From Companilactobacillus kedongensis (lineage in GTDB: Bacteria > Bacillota > Bacilli > Lactobacillales > Lactobacillaceae): 64,000 nucleotides of DNA. Each line of letters begins with the position of its first letter. Within the stretch, counting starts at the first letter, position 1. The stretch spans positions 62,001-126,000 of the forward strand of contig NZ_RHOR01000002.1 of assembly GCF_003946625.1 (NCBI RefSeq). Direction: 5' to 3'. The notes beneath the pieces are model-generated. The model did not search any database, was not told the origin of the DNA, and saw nothing but the letters and a program-made list of their open reading frames with translations. This document shows, in pieces, positions 59,630-64,000 of the stretch. The translations under genes and the position numbers were made by a program.

Positions 59630-60934
59630 ATGAGAATAGAAAATGAATTGATCGGAGCAGTAAAAAAGGTTTTACACAAGTACCAGGCCAAACGAGTTTT
59701 GATTGCTGTTTCTGGTGGTGTAGATTCGATGGTCTTATTGACAATTGTCAGTAAGCTTTTTTCCAACAAAGACTTCGGCGTGGTCAACGTTGATCACGAC
59801 TTGCGTCCTAGTAGTGCTGAAGAAGTAGAATTTTTGAAAGATTTTTGTCAGCAACATGATTTTAAATTCTATACAACTAAGTGGACTAATCATCCGAGTG
59901 ATATTGGTATGGAAGCGGCCGGTCGCAAGTTTCGCTATGACTTTTTTGCCCAAGTAATGAAGCGTGATAATTACGACACATTGCTGACAGCACATCATGC
60001 TAATGATTTAGCTGAGAATATTTTGATGAAGCTGATCCGCTCTGGAAATATTTTTGAGGTCACAAGTCTTAAACAAAGACGTAATTTTACAGTAGGACAA
60101 TTAGTCAGACCGCTGTTGCAATTCAGCAAAGCTGACTTAAAAACCTATGCTAAGACTAGAGAGATAAAATACGTTCAAGATGAGACAAATTTTGAGAATA
60201 TTACTATGCGTAATCGATTACGGAATAACATTTTTCCAGAATTAGAACAGGAAAACGGTCAAGTATTGTCACACTTTAATTTATTTGATCAGCAGTTGAA
60301 TGCTTTGATTGATTTGGCTGTAGATAAATTTTCTCAGATAGAATTACAAATGGATATATCTAATTTGGCAGGTAAGTTAATGCCTGTAAAAGTTTTGGAT
60401 CATAATCAGCAGACCTTATTTTGGGGAAGCTTTTTTACTCGAAAACTACCTATCTCCGTCAGCAATAAACAAATTGACCAAATAATAGAGGTAATTGAAA
60501 ATGATCATCCTAATGCGTCTGTTAATTTAGAAGATAATTGGATCTTTCAAAGGTCATATGAGCGTTTTATAATTCGGAAATCGCAATCCTTAATAAATTT
60601 AAAAAAATTGATTCAAGTCAATCAAACCGTCAAAATAAATGGGTATAATTTAGTTGTAAAACGTGTTCCAGTTTCAGAAGCAGATATATTAGTTAATAAA
60701 ATTCCTGAGCAAATTATGCTGCGAACAAGACAGGCGGGTGATAAATTAACTTTAGATAATAATCGCCATCAGAAATTAAGCAAACGATTCATTAATAAAA
60801 AGGTTCCTGAGTATCAAAGAGATCATTCAATTATTTTATTATTTGATAATCAGATAGTATGGGTTGAAAAAATCTATAAGATAAGCGATTATTTTAAACA
60901 AGGTAATTATGGTTTCAAAATAGACTTTAGATGA
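59630..60934 (+). CDS. tilS: tRNA(Ile)-lysidine synthase
   Basis: 434 residues. The PP-loop SGGVDSMVLL (about residue 27) and LTAHHANDLAEN are typical; a C-terminal substrate domain follows. It converts C34 of the AUA-reading tRNA-Ile to lysidine. The hpt gene follows after nine bases. Confidence 0.95.
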   Translation: MRIENELIGAVKKVLHKYQAKRVLIAVSGGVDSMVLLTIVSKLFSNKDFGVVNVDHDLRPSSAEEVEFLKDFCQQHDFKFYTTKWTNHPSDIGMEAAGRKFRYDFFAQVMKRDNYDTLLTAHHANDLAENILMKLIRSGNIFEVTSLKQRRNFTVGQLVRPLLQFSKADLKTYAKTREIKYVQDETNFENITMRNRLRNNIFPELEQENGQVLSHFNLFDQQLNALIDLAVDKFSQIELQMDISNLAGKLMPVKVLDHNQQTLFWGSFFTRKLPISVSNKQIDQIIEVIENDHPNASVNLEDNWIFQRSYERFIIRKSQSLINLKKLIQVNQTVKINGYNLVVKRVPVSEADILVNKIPEQIMLRTRQAGDKLTLDNNRHQKLSKRFINKKVPEYQRDHSIILLFDNQIVWVEKIYKISDYFKQGNYGFKIDFR

Positions 60935-60943
60935 GGTAGGAAA

Positions 60944-61489
60944 ATGAATTCAGATATCGAAAGGGTTCTAGTATCACAAGAAAAAATCGAGGAAACAAAT
61001 ATTCGACTAGGTAAAGAATTGACCAAAGACTATGCTGACAAGAATCCCTTGTTTGTTTGTATCTTACGTGGTGCTGCTATGTTCATGATGGATCTAGTAA
61101 AAAATATTGATATTCCAATGGAATATGATTTCATGGATGTTTCCAGTTATGGTGGTGAAAATACATCAACTACTGGTGAAGTTAGGATCATTAAGGATTT
61201 GGATACACCATTGAGCGGTCGTGATGTGGTTATCGTCGAGGATATCATCGATACTGGGTACACGTTAGATCGTTTGATCGAGTTGTTTAAGACTCGTAAC
61301 GCTAAGTCCATTAGGATCGTTTCATTTTTAGATAAACCAGCTAGAAGAATCAAGCATGTTCATGTAGATTATGTTGGTGTTCAGATACCGGATGCCTTCG
61401 TTGTAGGGTATGGAATGGACTTCGATGAACATTACCGTAACCTGCCTTATGTCGGCGTTTTAAGCCCAGAGGTTTATTCAACAAAATAA
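60944..61489 (+). CDS. hpt: Hypoxanthine phosphoribosyltransferase
   Basis: 181 residues. The PRPP loop is VVIVEDIIDTGYTL (about residue 95), and the purine-specific end is YVGVQIPDAFVVGYGMD. It salvages hypoxanthine and guanine. In the tilS-hpt-ftsH order seen in Bacilli. Confidence 0.95.
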   Translation: MNSDIERVLVSQEKIEETNIRLGKELTKDYADKNPLFVCILRGAAMFMMDLVKNIDIPMEYDFMDVSSYGGENTSTTGEVRIIKDLDTPLSGRDVVIVEDIIDTGYTLDRLIELFKTRNAKSIRIVSFLDKPARRIKHVHVDYVGVQIPDAFVVGYGMDFDEHYRNLPYVGVLSPEVYSTK

Positions 61490-61512
61490 TTAGGATAGCG
61501 GTATAATTATTA

Positions 61513-61540
61513 TTGCGTTAATATCCACCAATGTTACAAT
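61513..61540 (+). promoter_or_regulatory. Candidate promoter of ftsH
   Basis: TTGCGT and TACAAT are spaced by 16 bp, about 30 bp before the ftsH start (AGGAGG site at 61560). Confidence 0.55.
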
Positions 61541-61571
61541 ATGTAGCGTCTAATTAATTAGGAGGAAATGT

Positions 61572-63722
61572 ATGAAAAACAATCGAAATAGGTTAATCAA
61601 TAATAGCCTGTTTTACATCTTGCTCTTTGTTGTTTTGGTGCTTGCAGCAAGTTGGTTTGCTGGTGGTCAATCCTCAGATCAATCTAAAACGCTGAGCCAA
61701 GATCAATTTATTACTCAACTTAATAAAGGAAAAGTTAAGAGTTTTAAAATCGAGCCTATCGGAGGAGCTTATCAAGTAACTGGTGAATACAAGAAAGCTC
61801 AGAAGACTTCGGCTACTAAATCAGTTTCTCTATTTAGTCGTAGGCAATCAACGACAACGTCAGAAGTAACACAGTTTACTTCTACTGTATTGCCTAACAA
61901 TGATACTTTAAAACGAATCAATAACGCAGCGGAAGCTAAGAGTGTTAAAACGACTGCTGCTCCTAAATCACAATCCTCACAATGGATTTCATTGATTCTA
62001 ACCTTAGTCTTACCATTCCTTCTCTTCTTCTTCATCATCTTTGCAATGATGGGTCGAGGCGGACAAGGTGGCGGATCTAATCGAGTTATGAACTTTGGTA
62101 AATCCAAAGTTAAACCTGAAGATCCTAAGAAGAACAAAGTTAGATTCTCTGATGTCGCTGGTGCTGAAGAGGAAAAGCAAGAACTTGTTGAGGTTGTTGA
62201 GTTCTTAAAAGATCCAAGAAAGTTCGTATCGCTTGGTGCTAGAATCCCATCGGGTGTGTTACTCGAAGGTCCTCCTGGTACTGGTAAAACCTTACTTGCT
62301 AAGGCTGTAGCTGGTGAAGCTAAAGTTCCATTCTATTCAATCTCTGGTTCTGACTTCGTTGAAATGTTCGTCGGTGTCGGTGCATCTCGTGTTCGTGACT
62401 TGTTCGAGAATGCCAAAAAAGATGCTCCATCAATTATCTTTATTGATGAAATTGATGCTGTTGGTCGTCAACGTGGTTCTGGTACCGGTGGTGGTAATGA
62501 TGAACGTGAACAAACGCTTAACCAATTATTGATCGAAATGGATGGATTTACAGGTAATGAGGGTGTCATCGTTATGGCCGCTACTAACCGTTCTGATGTA
62601 CTTGATCCTGCCTTGTTACGTCCAGGTCGTTTTGACCGTAAGATTTTAGTTGGTCGTCCAGATGTTAAGGGACGTGAAGCTATTCTTAAAGTTCATGCTA
62701 CAAATAAACCATTTACAGATGATGTCGATCTAAAAGTTATTGCTCAACAAACCCCTGGTTTCGTTGGTGCTGACCTTGAAAACTTACTTAACGAAGCTGC
62801 CTTAGTTGCTGCTAGACGTGGTAAACAAAAGATCGATCCTTCTGATATTGATGAAGCTGAAGACCGTGTTATTGCTGGACCAGCTAAGAAGAATCGTGTC
62901 ATTTCTGATAAAGAACGCCATATGGTTGCTTATCACGAAGCTGGACATGCTCTTATTGGATTAGTCCTAAGTGATTCACGTGTCGTTAGAAAAGTTACGA
63001 TCGTTCCACGTGGTAAGGCTGGTGGTTATGCCATCATGCTTCCAAAGGATGATCAAAACTTAATTACTAAGAAAGAATTAACTGAACAAATTGCTGGTTT
63101 GCTTGGTGGTCGTACAGCCGAAGAAATTATCTTTGGTTCGCAATCATCCGGGGCTTCAAATGACTTTGAGCAAGCCACTCAAATTGCTCGTACAATGGTT
63201 ACTGAATATGGTATGACTGATCGTTTAGGCCAAGTTCAACTTGAAAAGAACGGTCAACCATTCGGTGGTGGAAGTTACCGTGCCGAACCTTCATATTCAG
63301 AAAGTACAGCTAATGCAATTGATCAAGAAGTTAAACGTTTCCTTGATGAAGGTCATGAACAAGCTCGTGAAATCATCGAGAGTCACCGTGAACAACATAA
63401 ATTAATTGCTGAAGCATTGCTCAAGTATGAAACACTTGATGAAAAGGAAATCTTAAGTCTCTTCAATTCAGGCAAGATGCCCGATGGTGACTTGAAAGAG
63501 GAGTTCCCAAGTGAAAGTGCTGCTACTTTTGAACAAGCTAAACGTGCTGTTGAAGCTAAGGACGCCGCTAAGCAAAAGTCTGACGATTCTAAAGAAGAAG
63601 ACAGTAGTACTGATACTGAATTCCCTTCAGAAAAGAAAGATGACGACAGTCATAGTGACGATAAGCCAAATACTGATGAATCAAGTGATCAAAACAATCA
63701 CGACGATACACAGGATAAATAA
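61572..63722 (+). CDS. ftsH: ATP-dependent zinc metalloprotease FtsH
   Basis: 716 residues. TM1 lies at about 11-28, an extracytosolic domain follows, and TM2 at about 138-160. The AAA domain has [27 protein letters not shown] and GRFDRKI; the zinc site is HEAGHAL. The C-terminal tail (about 640-716) is rich in Asp, Ser and Lys. It degrades membrane and some soluble proteins. Confidence 0.97.
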   Translation: MKNNRNRLINNSLFYILLFVVLVLAASWFAGGQSSDQSKTLSQDQFITQLNKGKVKSFKIEPIGGAYQVTGEYKKAQKTSATKSVSLFSRRQSTTTSEVTQFTSTVLPNNDTLKRINNAAEAKSVKTTAAPKSQSSQWISLILTLVLPFLLFFFIIFAMMGRGGQGGGSNRVMNFGKSKVKPEDPKKNKVRFSDVAGAEEEKQELVEVVEFLKDPRKFVSLGARIPSGVLLEGPPGTGKTLLAKAVAGEAKVPFYSISGSDFVEMFVGVGASRVRDLFENAKKDAPSIIFIDEIDAVGRQRGSGTGGGNDEREQTLNQLLIEMDGFTGNEGVIVMAATNRSDVLDPALLRPGRFDRKILVGRPDVKGREAILKVHATNKPFTDDVDLKVIAQQTPGFVGADLENLLNEAALVAARRGKQKIDPSDIDEAEDRVIAGPAKKNRVISDKERHMVAYHEAGHALIGLVLSDSRVVRKVTIVPRGKAGGYAIMLPKDDQNLITKKELTEQIAGLLGGRTAEEIIFGSQSSGASNDFEQATQIARTMVTEYGMTDRLGQVQLEKNGQPFGGGSYRAEPSYSESTANAIDQEVKRFLDEGHEQAREIIESHREQHKLIAEALLKYETLDEKEILSLFNSGKMPDGDLKEEFPSESAATFEQAKRAVEAKDAAKQKSDDSKEEDSSTDTEFPSEKKDDDSHSDDKPNTDESSDQNNHDDTQDK

Positions 63723-63723
63723 A

Positions 63724-63752
63724 AGAAGCGACTCGTTTGAGTCGCTTTTTTG
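63724..63752 (+). terminator. Rho-independent terminator after ftsH
   Basis: AAGCGACTC pairs with GAGTCGCTT around GTTT and is followed by a T-run. Confidence 0.9.
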
Positions 63753-63775
63753 AATGAAAAATATAGGAGAATACA

Positions 63776-64000
63776 ATGACAGATACATTAACAAAATCAG
63801 TTTCTAAAGATGGAAAATTCAGAGTATACGTAATCAACGCAACTGATACAATTGCTGAAACTCAAAAAAGACACGACACTTGGTCTAACTCAACAGCCGC
63901 TTTAGGCCGTACAATGATCGGATCGATTTTAGTTGCTACTTCAACACTTAAAGAAGATGAAGTTTTGACAACAAGAGTTGTTGCTGATGGACCCGCCGGT
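63776..64000 (+). CDS. hslO: Hsp33 redox chaperone (3' truncated by window)
   Basis: 75 visible codons starting MTDTLTKSVSKDGKFRVYVI, with QKRHDTWSNSTAALGRT typical of the Hsp33 N-terminus. The zinc-binding Cys motif would be outside the window. ATAGGAGA precedes the ATG. It follows ftsH as in other Bacilli. Confidence 0.9.
   Translation, partial: MTDTLTKSVSKDGKFRVYVINATDTIAETQKRHDTWSNSTAALGRTMIGSILVATSTLKEDEVLTTRVVADGPAG

Overview
The window is low-GC Gram-positive chromosome. Gene order (pyrG-murA, murF-cshA-acpS-alr, pth-mfd-rqcP-divIC-tilS-hpt-ftsH-hslO), RpoE, Veg, MscL, L-lactate dehydrogenase and surface proteins with SLAP-like repeats point to Lactobacillaceae, plausibly the Companilactobacillus/farciminis group. 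The genus is an inference from memory of synteny and protein style, not a search result.

Layout. 1-3.7 kb: end of a secreted NlpC/P60 protein, an iron-export-type ABC transporter (FetAB) and a secreted glucosaminidase. 3.8-11.6 kb: Ppx/GppA, a PEBP protein, an HExxH protein, a sirtuin, then metG-tatD-rnmV-rsmA-veg. 11.8-13.5 kb: a secreted LRR surface protein, followed by about 0.6 kb of non-coding DNA with two inverted copies of a structured element. 14.1-18.8 kb: purR, glmU, prs and glutamate dehydrogenase. 18.8-23.6 kb: a structured intergenic region and a minus-strand block (mscL, glpD with a cre box, an HD hydrolase, lipL). 23.6-27.8 kb: DUF1934, rpoE, pyrG (with an attenuation-type leader) and murA (catalytic Cys replaced by Asp). 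27.8-29.6 kb: an Lsa/Vga-like ABC-F gene behind a complete uORF attenuator. 29.6-35.8 kb: rpmE2, an MFS transporter, murF, cshA, acpS and alr.

The highlight is 35.9-50.3 kb, a self-contained selenocysteine plus D-proline reductase island. It holds tRNA-Sec (minus strand); then on the plus strand prdC (in-frame UGA), prdA, a small prd protein, prdB (in-frame UGA), prdD, prdE, proline racemase prdF, a TauE/SafE permease, selD, yedF, a DUF3343 carrier, selB, a cysteine desulfurase-like gene and selA. Together they would supply selenium, charge tRNA-Sec, recode two UGA codons, turn L-proline into D-proline and reduce it to 5-aminovalerate, giving a lactic acid bacterium an anaerobic electron sink. 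A cre-like box at the operon start suggests carbon catabolite control. The island lies between housekeeping genes (alr on one side; a CBS protein, ldh and pth on the other), so acquisition by transfer is a reasonable inference.

50.3-64 kb: a CBS/ACT-like protein and ldh (minus strand), pth, a block of four tandem 123-bp hairpin repeats, then mfd, a MurJ/SpoVB-type flippase, rqcP, divIC, an S1 protein, tilS, hpt, ftsH and the start of hslO, which is cut by the window edge.
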